Part shown: piece by piece, positions 1 through 5,942 of the stretch
Position numbering within the stretch: the first letter of the stretch is position 1
Layout of the letters: every line of letters starts with the position of its first letter
NCBI GenBank assembly: GCA_023449855.1
Contig: JAEXHR010000104.1
Span: 1 to 22,449, forward strand
Direction of reading: 5' to 3'
Source: Pseudomonadota bacterium
Lineage (GTDB): Bacteria > Pseudomonadota > Alphaproteobacteria > Rhizobiales > Xanthobacteraceae
Length of the DNA: 22,449 nucleotides
The notes under the pieces: model-generated
Told to the model about the DNA's origin: nothing
The model's database searches: none
The model's input: only the letters and a program-made list of their open reading frames with translations
Position numbers and translations under genes: made by a program

Positions 1-10
1 TTTTGAATTC

Positions 11-101
11 CGTAGCCCGGATGAAGCGAAGCGTAATCCGGGGATGTCGAGATTGTTGAAACGCTGAATCCCGGATTTCGCTACGCTCCATCCGGGCTAC
101 G
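11..101. repeat. REP-like imperfect palindrome (large hairpin)
   Basis: Positions 11-42 and 70-101 are inverted copies of about 32 bases, starting CGTAGCCCGGATG and ending AATCCGGG. I count three internal mismatches; the loop is about 27 bases. This layout, with a GTAGCCCGGAT outer end, is typical of dispersed REP/BIME-like elements in Bradyrhizobium relatives (family knowledge). It begins 12 bases beyond the bamE stop, so a transcript leaving bamE would fold into this hairpin. It may therefore act as a terminator or RNA stabiliser, although no T-tract is evident. I saw no second copy in the window. Confidence 0.7.
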
Positions 102-113
102 TGATCGCTGCAA

Positions 114-584
114 CTACCGGAAGCTCACCAGACGGAACAGCGGCGCGAGATAGCTCATCTCCGAGCCGGAGGTCGGCGTGGTGCGGCTGATGAAGTCGAA
201 GATCTTGCCATCCTGCAGACCGTAATTGGCGAGGCGTGTGACCTTGCGATCCTTGTTGAAATAGACGGCGATGACGCGCTGGTCAGTGACGCTCTGCGGC
301 ATGAAGGCGACGGCGCGTTCGGCGCGCTGCGAGATGTAGTAGAACACTTCGCCGTTCAGCGTGGCGACGGTGGAGGGGGTGCCCATCACGATCAGCACCT
401 GATCCTGGCTGGCGCCGATGGGGATCTGTTCGAGCGCGCCGGTGGGCAGGATGTAGCCCTTCTGGAACTGCTCGGCACAGGCGCCCAGCGACAGGCAGAC
501 GGCGGCGACGGCCACGGCCGAGCGGACCCGGCGCCAGTTCAGGCGCGATCCGCGGATGGCAGTGCTCAGGCTCGAAATGGTCAT
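114..584 (-). CDS. bamE: Outer membrane protein assembly factor BamE (SmpA/OmlA-type lipoprotein)
   Basis: A 156-residue lipoprotein. Residues 1-21 form a long basic n-region, followed by a hydrophobic segment ending in the lipobox LGA-C with Cys36 as the lipidated residue. The mature part begins with 'KGYILPTGALEQIPIGASQDQV', shortened here to its key features: the Y-x-L/P, LEQI and G-x-S-x-x-QV pattern of the SmpA/OmlA fold. It continues with 'MGTPS', 'FYYIS' and a final strand 'VIAVYFN...VTRLANYGL'. In the family, BamE is a small accessory subunit of the BAM complex, anchored in the inner leaflet of the outer membrane, and helps insert beta-barrel proteins. It is transcribed divergently from the complex III chaperone gene. 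The ATG at 582-584 gives a complete signal peptide. Downstream lies a large palindrome. Identification is by motif and by its known neighbourhood. Confidence 0.88.
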   Translation of the reverse strand: MTISSLSTAIRGSRLNWRRVRSAVAVAAVCLSLGACAEQFQKGYILPTGALEQIPIGASQDQVLIVMGTPSTVATLNGEVFYYISQRAERAVAFMPQSVTDQRVIAVYFNKDRKVTRLANYGLQDGKIFDFISRTTPTSGSEMSYLAPLFRLVSFR

Positions 585-611
585 ATCGGAGGAATCCCCA
601 TCCTCTTGGCG

Positions 612-636
612 CTTCCGGGCTCTTGCATCCCGGAAG
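612..636. promoter_or_regulatory. Inverted repeat in the divergent bamE / chaperone promoter region
   Basis: CTTCCGGG (612-619) and CCCGGAAG (629-636) form a perfect 8-base inverted repeat around a 9-base centre. It sits midway between the divergent starts at 584 and 707. A TTGACG hexamer at 640-645, immediately to its right, could be a -35 element for the rightward genes, although no good -10 follows at standard spacing. The repeat could be an operator or a 5' leader hairpin. The sequence shows only the symmetry; the role is inferred. Confidence 0.35.
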
Positions 637-706
637 GCGTTGACGTACCGGGCAGAACTGCCGAATGCAACATGCGCGTGCCAGGCAGGCCCGCAAGGAA
701 CCCGTC

Positions 707-1249
707 ATGATCTGGCCGTTCAGTCGATTCAATAAGCCCCCGGCGCGGTTGCGCGGCACCATTGAAGCGATCTATGGCATGATCGTGGCGCAGGCCCGAG
801 AACCGTTATTTTACCGTGATTTAGCTGTGCCCGACACGGTCGAGGGGCGTTTCGACATGTTGCTGGTCCAGCTCTGGCTGGTGCTGCGGCGATTGGAGCC
901 CAAGAGCGAGTTGGCCCAGGGGCTTTTTGACAAGTTCTGCGACGATATGGACGATAACCTGCGCGAACTCGGCACCAGCGACCTCAAAGTGCCGAAGAAA
1001 ATGCGTGAGTTCGGCGGCGCCTTCTACGGCCGCACCAAGGCCTATGACGCGGCCATGGCCGAGGGCAACGAGGTGCTGGCAGCGGCCCTGTCGAAGAATA
1101 TCTACAATGGCCGCGATATCGACCATGCGCGGCAACTCGCCGCCTATGTCGAAGCGGCCGACCATCATTTCGCCGGGCTCGATCCGGCCATATTGACCTC
1201 CGGCGCGTGGCGCTTTCCGTCGCCCGCGGCAACTCTGGTAACGACATGA
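707..1249 (+). CDS. Ubiquinol-cytochrome c chaperone (CBP3/UQCC1-like)
   Basis: A 180-residue protein of the CBP3 / ubiquinol-cytochrome c chaperone family, which in mitochondria assists cytochrome b synthesis and bc1 complex (complex III) assembly; the bacterial members are presumed to act likewise. Family-typical segments are the N-terminal 'AIYGMIVAQAREPLFYRDL', the conserved 'VEGRFDMLLVQLWLVLRRL' helix, the acidic 'FDKFCDDMDDNLRELG' and the following 'VPKKMREFGGAFYGR' segment. It is soluble, with no signal peptide. I chose ATG 707 over the in-frame ATG 665 because AAGGA lies 7 bases upstream of 707 and the residues before it are basic and non-conserved. Its TGA overlaps the next gene's ATG as ATGA, so translation is probably coupled. 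Confidence 0.85.
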   Translation: MIWPFSRFNKPPARLRGTIEAIYGMIVAQAREPLFYRDLAVPDTVEGRFDMLLVQLWLVLRRLEPKSELAQGLFDKFCDDMDDNLRELGTSDLKVPKKMREFGGAFYGRTKAYDAAMAEGNEVLAAALSKNIYNGRDIDHARQLAAYVEAADHHFAGLDPAILTSGAWRFPSPAATLVTT

Positions 1250-1836
1250 GCAAATCCGATCGCGGCGCTACGCCGCCGCAACTCCCGCCGCCGCCCTGGA
1301 GCGTGCCGGTCCCGGTGGCTGAAATCCCCGATGTCGGTCTGTCCCAGACCATCGAGGCGCGGCCCGACGAGCGCAAGGCGATGGCCGAACTCGGCGGTCT
1401 GCCCGCCATCGCCGCGGTCAAGGCCGAGCTGAGGCTGCTGCCGGTGCGGGGCGGGACCGTCCATGTCACCGGCCGGGTCACGGGCCGGGTCACGCAGACC
1501 TGCGTGGTCTCGCTCGAGCCGGTGGAGAACGACATCGACGAGGATGTGGACGTGGTGTTCGCGCCGCCGTCGCAGATTCGCGAACTCGCCGAATCGATGG
1601 AAGAGGACGACGGCGAGAGCGAGGACGAGCGTCCGGACCCGCCGGAGCCCATCGAGGACGGCGCCATCGATATCGGGAAACTGGCCACCGACGCGCTGTT
1701 CCTGGGTCTCGATCCGTATCCGCGCAAGCCGGATGCGGTGTTCGAGGACCAGGTTGAGGCACCGAATCCCGACGAACACCCGTTTGCGGCGCTGAAAGCG
1801 CTGCAGGGGGCGCCGGAGAAGCCGAAGAAGACCTGA
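1246..1836 (+). CDS. DUF177 / YceD family protein (large-subunit rRNA accumulation protein)
   Basis: A 196-residue DUF177 (YceD) protein. In other bacteria and plants the family is needed for normal 23S rRNA accumulation; the mechanism is not settled. The recognisable alphaproteobacterial pattern is an N-terminal 'PWSVPVPVAEIPDVG', then 'AVKAELRLLPVRGG', a 'VTGRV' repeat, the signature 'TCVVSLEPVENDIDEDVDV' with Cys86, a variable acidic stretch, and 'PEPIEDGAIDIG...LGLDPYPRKPDAVFE'. ATG 1246 overlaps the upstream stop (ATGA); an in-frame GTG at 1207 would extend into the chaperone gene with non-conserved residues and is less likely. In many bacteria yceD precedes rpmF and plsX; here plsX follows but rpmF is absent, as is usual in this lineage. 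Confidence 0.85.
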   Translation: MSKSDRGATPPQLPPPPWSVPVPVAEIPDVGLSQTIEARPDERKAMAELGGLPAIAAVKAELRLLPVRGGTVHVTGRVTGRVTQTCVVSLEPVENDIDEDVDVVFAPPSQIRELAESMEEDDGESEDERPDPPEPIEDGAIDIGKLATDALFLGLDPYPRKPDAVFEDQVEAPNPDEHPFAALKALQGAPEKPKKT

Positions 1837-1852
1837 ACCGGCCCGGCCGGTT
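1836..1852 (+). terminator. Possible terminator hairpin after the yceD gene
   Basis: AACCGGC-CCG-GCCGGTT is a perfect 7-base stem with a 3-base loop that starts on the last base of the stop codon. The following bases (CCGATTTCGTT) are only mildly T-rich, so intrinsic termination would be weak. It is the best candidate boundary between the chaperone-yceD pair and plsX. Confidence 0.35.
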
Positions 1853-1902
1853 CCGATTTCGTTCGCTCGCGGCTTGCAGGGGAAAACTGCCCGGTCAAGG
1901 TG

Positions 1903-1930
1903 TTGTGTCAAATGGCGGAAACGCTATTGT
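1903..1930 (+). promoter_or_regulatory. Candidate sigma70-type promoter for plsX-fabH
   Basis: TTGTGT (1903-1908) and TATTGT (1925-1930) are separated by 16 bases, about 105 bases upstream of plsX in the 200-base gap after yceD. The -35 hexamer matches the consensus at only its first three bases and the -10 at four of six, so this is a suggestion only. The rest of the gap shows no open frame with recognisable content. Confidence 0.3.
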
Positions 1931-2036
1931 CGCGCGCCGAAAACGGGTCCATGCCATCACTTTGCTGCCGCCGGTCGCGGCGGTTCGTCGGCGGCCACGT
2001 GGATGATGCCGCACAAGACAGGTTTCCAGGACGTAC

Positions 2037-3098
2037 ATGGCTAAAAAGGTTCGCATCGCGCTCGACGCCATGGGCGGTGATTTCGGCCCCTCGGTGGTCA
2101 TTCCCGGCGCGGCGATTTCGCTGACCCGGCATCCCGACAGCGAATTCGTGCTGGTCGGCGACAGCGCCAAGATCGAGGCCGAACTGGCCAACCACCCGGC
2201 ACTGAAGAAAGTGTCGAAGGTGATCCATTCCGACGTTGCCGTGTCGATGCACGACAAGCCGAGCCAGGCGCTGCGCCGCGGCCGCAAGGTCTCGTCCATG
2301 TGGATGGCGATCGATGCGGTCAAGCATGGCGAGGCCGATGTCGCGGTCTCCGCCGGCAATACCGGCGCGTTGATGGCGATGGCGCGGTTCTGCCTGCGCA
2401 CCCTGCCGGGGATCGATCGCCCGGCGATTGCCGCGGTGTGGCCCACCATGCGCGGCGACAGCATCGTGCTCGATCTCGGCGCCACCATCGGCGGCGATGC
2501 GCATCACTTGAAGTCGCTGGCGATCATGGGAAGCGCCATGGCGCGGGTGATGTTCGATCTCGAACGTCCGACCGTCGGCCTGCTCAATATCGGCGTCGAG
2601 GAAGTGAAGGGCGGCGAGGAAATTCGCGAGGCGGCGGAGCTGCTGCGCACCGCCGACCTGCCGCAACTGAAATTCATCGGCTTCGTCGAAGGCGACGGCA
2701 TCGGCAAGGGCGATGCCGACGTGATCGTCACCGAAGGCTTTTCCGGCAATATCGCGCTGAAGGCGGCGGAGGGCACCGCGCGCCAACTCGCCGAATATCT
2801 GCGCGCCGCCATGAGCCGCACCTGGCGCTCCAAGATCGGTTATCTGTTCGCGAAGAACGCCTTCAAGGCGCTGCGCGACAAGATGGATCCGTCGAAGTCC
2901 AATGGCGGCGTGTTTCTCGGCCTCAACGGCATCGTGGTGAAGAGCCACGGTGGCACCGATGCCGACGGTTTCGCATATGCTGTCGATGTCGGTTACGACA
3001 TGGTCCGCTACGACCTTCTCAACAAAATCAATCAAACGCTCGACCGCGATCATGGCGCATCTGCTGCGCCCGCGGCCGCGCAGGAGGCTGTCTCGTGA
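2037..3098 (+). CDS. plsX: Phosphate acyltransferase PlsX
   Basis: A 353-residue protein of normal PlsX length. PlsX converts acyl-ACP plus phosphate into acyl-phosphate, the acyl donor for PlsY in glycerol-3-phosphate acylation, the first step of phospholipid synthesis; it is a peripheral membrane enzyme. Hallmarks are the N-terminal 'IALDAMGGDFGPSVVIPGA', the 'SAGNTGALMAMA' loop, 'RPAIAAVWPT', 'VLDLGATIGG', 'VGLLNIGVEEVKG', 'FIGFVEGDGI', 'DVIVTEGFSGNIALKAAEG' and the C-terminal 'GGVFLGLNGIVVKSHGG'. ATG 2037 is preceded by AGGA at 2028-2031. The stop TGA overlaps the GTG start of fabH, so the two genes are probably translationally coupled, a pairing conserved across many bacteria. Confidence 0.97.
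   Translation: MAKKVRIALDAMGGDFGPSVVIPGAAISLTRHPDSEFVLVGDSAKIEAELANHPALKKVSKVIHSDVAVSMHDKPSQALRRGRKVSSMWMAIDAVKHGEADVAVSAGNTGALMAMARFCLRTLPGIDRPAIAAVWPTMRGDSIVLDLGATIGGDAHHLKSLAIMGSAMARVMFDLERPTVGLLNIGVEEVKGGEEIREAAELLRTADLPQLKFIGFVEGDGIGKGDADVIVTEGFSGNIALKAAEGTARQLAEYLRAAMSRTWRSKIGYLFAKNAFKALRDKMDPSKSNGGVFLGLNGIVVKSHGGTDADGFAYAVDVGYDMVRYDLLNKINQTLDRDHGASAAPAAAQEAVS
3082..3087 (+). promoter_or_regulatory. Strong Shine-Dalgarno for the GTG-started fabH
   Basis: A perfect AGGAGG lies inside the end of plsX, 7 bases before the GTG at 3095. It fixes the fabH start at this non-ATG codon, although the same frame is open far upstream through plsX. Confidence 0.75.
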
Positions 3099-4066
3099 TA
3101 CGTTCGGTCGTGCTCGGCTGCGGCTCCTATCTGCCGGAGCGTGTTCTCACCAATGCTGAACTGGCCACCAAGGTCGACACGTCGGACGAGTGGATCGTCC
3201 AGCGTACCGGCATCCAGCAGCGCCATGTCGCAGCGGAAGGTGAGTTCACCTCGCATCTGGCCGTCAAGGCGGCGCAGGCGGCGCTGAAGAATGCCGGCAT
3301 CGATGCGCAGTCGATCGATCTGATCGTGCTCGCCACCTCGACGCCGGACAACACCTTTCCGGCAACCGCCGTGGCGGTTCAGAATGCGCTCGGCATCACC
3401 CATGGCGCGGCGTTCGATCTGCAGGCCGTCTGTTCGGGCTTCATCTTCGCATTGACCACTGCCGACAGCCTGCTGCGCACCGGCGCCGGCAAGCGCGCGC
3501 TGGTGATCGGCGCCGAGACCTTCTCGCGTATTCTCGACTGGACCGATCGCGGCACCTGCGTGCTGTTCGGCGACGGCGCCGGCGCCGTTGTGCTCGAAGC
3601 GCAGGAAGGCGCGGGAACGACCGCTGACCGCGGCGTGCTCACCACCCATCTGCGCTCCGACGGCCGGCACAAGGACAAGCTGTTCGTCGATGGCGGTCCG
3701 TCCTCGACGCAGACCGTCGGCTATCTGCGCATGGAAGGCCGCGAGGTGTTCAAACATGCCGTGGGCATGATCACCGACGTGATCGTCGATGCCTTTGCGG
3801 CGACCGGTGCAAGTGCGGAAAGCATCGACTGGTTCGTGCCGCATCAGGCGAACAAGCGCATTATCGATGCGTCCGCGCATAAATTGCATATTGCACCGCA
3901 GAAGGTCGTGCTCACCGTGGATCGCCATGGCAACACCTCGGCGGCCTCGATCCCGCTGGCACTATCTGTTGCGGTCAATGACGGACGCATCAAGAAAGGC
4001 GACCTGGTTCTGCTCGAAGCCATGGGCGGCGGCTTCACCTGGGGCTCGGCGCTGGTCCGCTGGTGA
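3095..4066 (+). CDS. fabH: Beta-ketoacyl-ACP synthase III (FabH)
   Basis: A 323-residue KAS III, which condenses acetyl-CoA with malonyl-ACP to start type II fatty acid synthesis in the cytoplasm. The catalytic triad is intact: Cys113 in 'LQAVCSGF', His250 in 'WFVPHQANKRIID' and Asn280 in 'HGNTSAASIP'. Other family features are 'SDEWIVQRTGI' near residue 30, 'ATSTPDNTFPA' before the active site, 'GAETFSR', 'VLFGDGAGAVVLE' and the C-terminal 'MGGGFTWGSALVRW'. GTG 3095 is chosen for its AGGAGG and because the conserved N-terminal strand starts there. It overlaps the end of plsX by four bases. The frame stays open upstream to about 2300, but that part is plsX read out of frame. Confidence 0.97.
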   Translation: MIRSVVLGCGSYLPERVLTNAELATKVDTSDEWIVQRTGIQQRHVAAEGEFTSHLAVKAAQAALKNAGIDAQSIDLIVLATSTPDNTFPATAVAVQNALGITHGAAFDLQAVCSGFIFALTTADSLLRTGAGKRALVIGAETFSRILDWTDRGTCVLFGDGAGAVVLEAQEGAGTTADRGVLTTHLRSDGRHKDKLFVDGGPSSTQTVGYLRMEGREVFKHAVGMITDVIVDAFAATGASAESIDWFVPHQANKRIIDASAHKLHIAPQKVVLTVDRHGNTSAASIPLALSVAVNDGRIKKGDLVLLEAMGGGFTWGSALVRW

Positions 4067-4132
4067 TGGTGGCAAAACCACAACAGCTCGAATTGTCATG
4101 ATTTTCCATGCGCTTGCAGCGGTATGCGGTGT

Positions 4133-4160
4133 TGACCCGGTGGCGTTAACCTCCTAGTTT
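4133..4160 (+). promoter_or_regulatory. Candidate promoter of ihfA
   Basis: TTGACC (4133-4138) and TAGTTT (4155-4160) are spaced by 16 bases, about 43 bases before the ihfA ATG in the 136-base gap after fabH. The -35 is good; the -10 is poor. A GTTAAC lies between the two hexamers and contains one TTAA half-site, but there is no second half-site at the spacing CtrA needs. ihfA could also be read through from fabH. Confidence 0.33.
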
Positions 4161-4202
4161 CCGTGACGAATTTCGGTTCGCCGAAGAGTTTTGGGGCTGG
4201 CG

Positions 4203-4538
4203 ATGACGGGCACAGGAAAAACAGTCACACGCGTCGATCTGTGTGAGGCGGTCTATCAAAAGGTAGGCTTGTCGCGCACCGAGTCGTCTGCGTTTGTTGA
4301 ACTTGTTCTGAAAGAGATTACGGATTGTCTGGAAAAGGGCGAGACGGTGAAGCTGTCATCGTTCGGCTCCTTCATGGTGCGCAGCAAGGGCGAGCGTATC
4401 GGGCGTAATCCGAAGACGGGGACAGAAGTGCCGATCTCGCCGCGGCGGGTGATGGTGTTCAAGCCGTCGGCGATCCTCAAGCAGCGGATCAACGGCAATA
4501 CGGCACCTGTCGGTAACGGCAAAGACCACGACGATTAG
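4203..4538 (+). CDS. ihfA: Integration host factor subunit alpha
   Basis: A 111-residue HU/IHF-family DNA-bending protein. IHF is a heterodimer with IhfB and bends DNA sharply at specific sites in promoters, replication and recombination. Visible are the N-terminal helical part 'TVTRVDLCEAVYQKVGLSR', the core 'EKGETVKLSSFGSFMVRSKG', and the beta-arm 'IGRNPKTGTEVPISPRRVMVF' with Pro70 in the position of the DNA-intercalating proline, then 'KPSAILKQRING'. 'TVTRVDL' and 'KPS..LK.RIN' point to the alpha rather than the beta subunit. ATG 4203 has GGGG at 4193-4196; an in-frame TTG at 4191 is possible but would add only four residues. The short tail after residue 98 is variable. ihfA beside a MerR gene is a conserved arrangement in alphaproteobacteria. 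Confidence 0.93.
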   Translation: MTGTGKTVTRVDLCEAVYQKVGLSRTESSAFVELVLKEITDCLEKGETVKLSSFGSFMVRSKGERIGRNPKTGTEVPISPRRVMVFKPSAILKQRINGNTAPVGNGKDHDD

Positions 4539-4548
4539 CGTTGTTTAC

Positions 4549-4592
4549 GCGTTTTCCTCACGCGAACCGGTATCCACTTCGCTCGAAAACGC
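4549..4592. repeat. Rhizobiales-type palindromic repeat between ihfA and the MerR gene
   Basis: Nested inverted repeats: GCGTTTTC (4549-4556) pairs with GAAAACGC (4585-4592), and GCGAA (4562-4566) pairs with TTCGC (4578-4582), around the centre CCGGTATCCAC. Read on the minus strand it contains GAGCGAAGTGGATACCGGTT, a word I recognise from dispersed intergenic palindromes in Bradyrhizobium-type genomes (recalled, not searched). It starts 10 bases after the ihfA stop and could serve as its transcription terminator. It ends 38 bases before the start of the MerR gene. Confidence 0.65.
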
Positions 4593-4630
4593 TATCGATA
4601 ACCACGGGATGAACCACAGGAATCCAGCAC

Positions 4631-5650
4631 TTGGATAAAGCGCCGGATGCGTTTCGGACCATCAGCGAGGTCGCCGACGACCTCGATATTCCGCAGCATG
4701 TGTTGCGGTTCTGGGAAACGCGGTTCACTCAGATCAAACCCATGAAGCGATCCGGCGGCCGGCGATATTATCGCCCGGACGACGTCGATCTGCTGCGTGG
4801 TATCCGCAGGCTTCTTTACGGCGAGGGCTACACGATCCGCGGCGTGCAGCGGATTCTCAAGGAGAACGGCATCAAGGCGGTGCAGGGGCTGGTGGACGAG
4901 CAGGTCACGCCGGCCTTCGCGCCCGTGCGCGCGTCGGAGCCGCGCATGTCCTCCGCAGCGCCGATCATGACGCGGCCGGCGCGGAAGCCTGACGTGGTCG
5001 AGGAAGAACCGGAAGAAGAGGCTGAGCTCGAAGAAGAGCTCGAGGAGGACGGCGAGGACGCAGAAGCGTCCGACGAGGAGTCCGAGGACGCCGAAGAGGA
5101 GGAGTCTGACGAGGACGAGTCCGAAGAAGGCGACGAGGAAGAAGGCGAGGAAGAGGAAGCGGACGAAGAAGACGGCGAGGAAGAAGATTCCGAAGAGGAC
5201 GAATCGGAAGACGAGGAGTCCGAAGAGGGCAGCGCCGACGAAGAGGAAGAAGAGGAGGAGGCCGAACCTGAACCGGTCGCCGCCCGCAAGGTCCCTGACG
5301 TCAAGGTTCCTGACATCAAGACTCCTGCCGTTGCAGCCCGCCGCGAGCCCGACATGCGTCCGCCGACCGGGCGTGCGCCGGCGGTGCGTAGCGATCCGGC
5401 CATGCATGCCGCACCGCGCGTCGAGCCACGTCTGCAGCAAGCCATCGGCCGCACCGATCCTGCAACGATGAGCCGCGCCAACCCGATGCCGCAGCAACGT
5501 GCCAATCCCGCTCCGCAGCCGCGTGCAAATCCGCCGCAGCCGCATCAGCGGCCGACGCGGTCGCTCGATCGCGAAAGGCTGGAAGCCGTACTCGAAGAGC
5601 TGCTCGCCGCACGCCGTGCATTGGATGCGGCGATGAAGGATGGATCGTAG
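4631..5650 (+). CDS. MerR-family transcriptional regulator with a long acidic tail
   Basis: A 339-residue protein with a TTG start. Residues 10-80 are a MerR winged helix-turn-helix: 'ISEVADDLDIPQHVLRFWE', then 'RSGGRRYYRPDDVDLL' and 'LLYGEGYTIRGVQRILKENG'. There are no cysteines for metal sensing and no known effector domain. Residues 124-214 are an extreme acidic tract in which I count 67 Asp/Glu out of 91 and no Lys or Arg. A Pro/Arg/Gln-rich linker with a repeated 'RANP' motif follows, ending in a short predicted helix 'LDRERLEAVLEELLAARRALDAAM'. TTG 4631 is chosen because the conserved N-terminus 'DKAPDAFRTISEV' begins there and AGGA lies 9 bases upstream; the ATG at 4609 is in another frame and stops at once. 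The target is unknown. The position next to ihfA is conserved in the lineage. Confidence 0.85.
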   Translation: MDKAPDAFRTISEVADDLDIPQHVLRFWETRFTQIKPMKRSGGRRYYRPDDVDLLRGIRRLLYGEGYTIRGVQRILKENGIKAVQGLVDEQVTPAFAPVRASEPRMSSAAPIMTRPARKPDVVEEEPEEEAELEEELEEDGEDAEASDEESEDAEEEESDEDESEEGDEEEGEEEEADEEDGEEEDSEEDESEDEESEEGSADEEEEEEEAEPEPVAARKVPDVKVPDIKTPAVAARREPDMRPPTGRAPAVRSDPAMHAAPRVEPRLQQAIGRTDPATMSRANPMPQQRANPAPQPRANPPQPHQRPTRSLDRERLEAVLEELLAARRALDAAMKDGS

Positions 5651-5802
5651 CGCAGTCCGTCGGATTTGCCGCGAGCTTGCGGTCAGTGTCTCGCATTTCC
5701 CAACGATAAAACTGCGGCCCCGCTCCACGATCCCGCGCAAGCGATTGCGTATCAAGCCATGTGTCCGATCGCGTGTGGCCTCGTGGCAGTACAGCGGACC
5801 GA

Positions 5803-5820
5803 AGATGCGCGCACGCATCT
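5803..5820 (+). terminator. Perfect short hairpin downstream of the MerR gene
   Basis: AGATGCG-CGCA-CGCATCT is a perfect 7-base stem with a 4-base loop, followed by CTCGTTGGCAATTTAACT. It lies in the 292-base gap between the MerR stop and the giant gene. It is a plausible weak terminator, since the T residues are interrupted. The rest of the gap shows no tRNA and no convincing gene; a 66-residue open frame that starts inside the MerR gene has no recognisable features. Confidence 0.35.
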
Positions 5821-5893
5821 CTCGTTGGCAATTTAACTAAAATCCGGAACCGCTACAAAACCGACATAAAACCATAAGGCAGACGGTGTTTGG

Positions 5894-5908
5894 TTAAGGA
5901 TGGGTTAA
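5894..5908 (+). promoter_or_regulatory. Candidate CtrA-binding site (TTAA-N7-TTAA)
   Basis: TTAA (5894-5897), the seven bases GGATGGG, then TTAA (5905-5908) match exactly the TTAA-N7-TTAA consensus of CtrA, the cell-cycle master response regulator of alphaproteobacteria. It lies 34 bases before the ATG of the giant surface-protein gene. The surrounding sequence is about 65 percent GC, which makes chance occurrence less likely but not negligible. CtrA is known in this class to control flagella, pili and other polar surface features. No well-formed sigma70 -10 element is obvious to its right, so the promoter itself is not resolved. Confidence 0.5.
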
Positions 5909-5942
5909 TGCGGGCTGCGTTGACCCATTCTTGGGGGCAAAC

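Noticed and set aside
1207..1245. GTG start at 1207 for the DUF177 gene
   Set aside because: It would add 13 non-conserved residues inside the chaperone gene; the ATGA overlap at 1246 is a standard coupled start.
2300..3094. Upstream extension of the fabH frame to about 2300
   Set aside because: It reads plsX out of frame, giving Arg/His-rich sequence. FabH homology and the AGGAGG place the start at 3095.
4064..4084. Terminator after fabH (GTGG/CCAC around AAAA)
   Set aside because: The stem is only four bases and there is no T-run.
4592..5831. Minus-strand frames opposite the MerR gene (4592-5818, 4828-5505, 5316-5831)
   Set aside because: Phe/Leu- or Ser-rich translations are the complement of the acidic GAA/GAG/GAC tract; they have no start context and no domains.
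5640..5840. 66-residue plus-strand frame after the MerR gene
   Set aside because: It starts inside the MerR coding region, is Arg-rich, has no recognisable motif, and contains the hairpin at 5803-5820.
5920..5925. TTGACC as a -35 element for the giant gene
   Set aside because: Its -10 would fall on or after the ATG at 5943, so it could not drive a normal leader from this start.
5651..5942. Possible tRNA gene downstream of the MerR gene
   Set aside because: I looked for a cloverleaf with a GGTTC-type T-arm and a CCA-side acceptor stem and found none.
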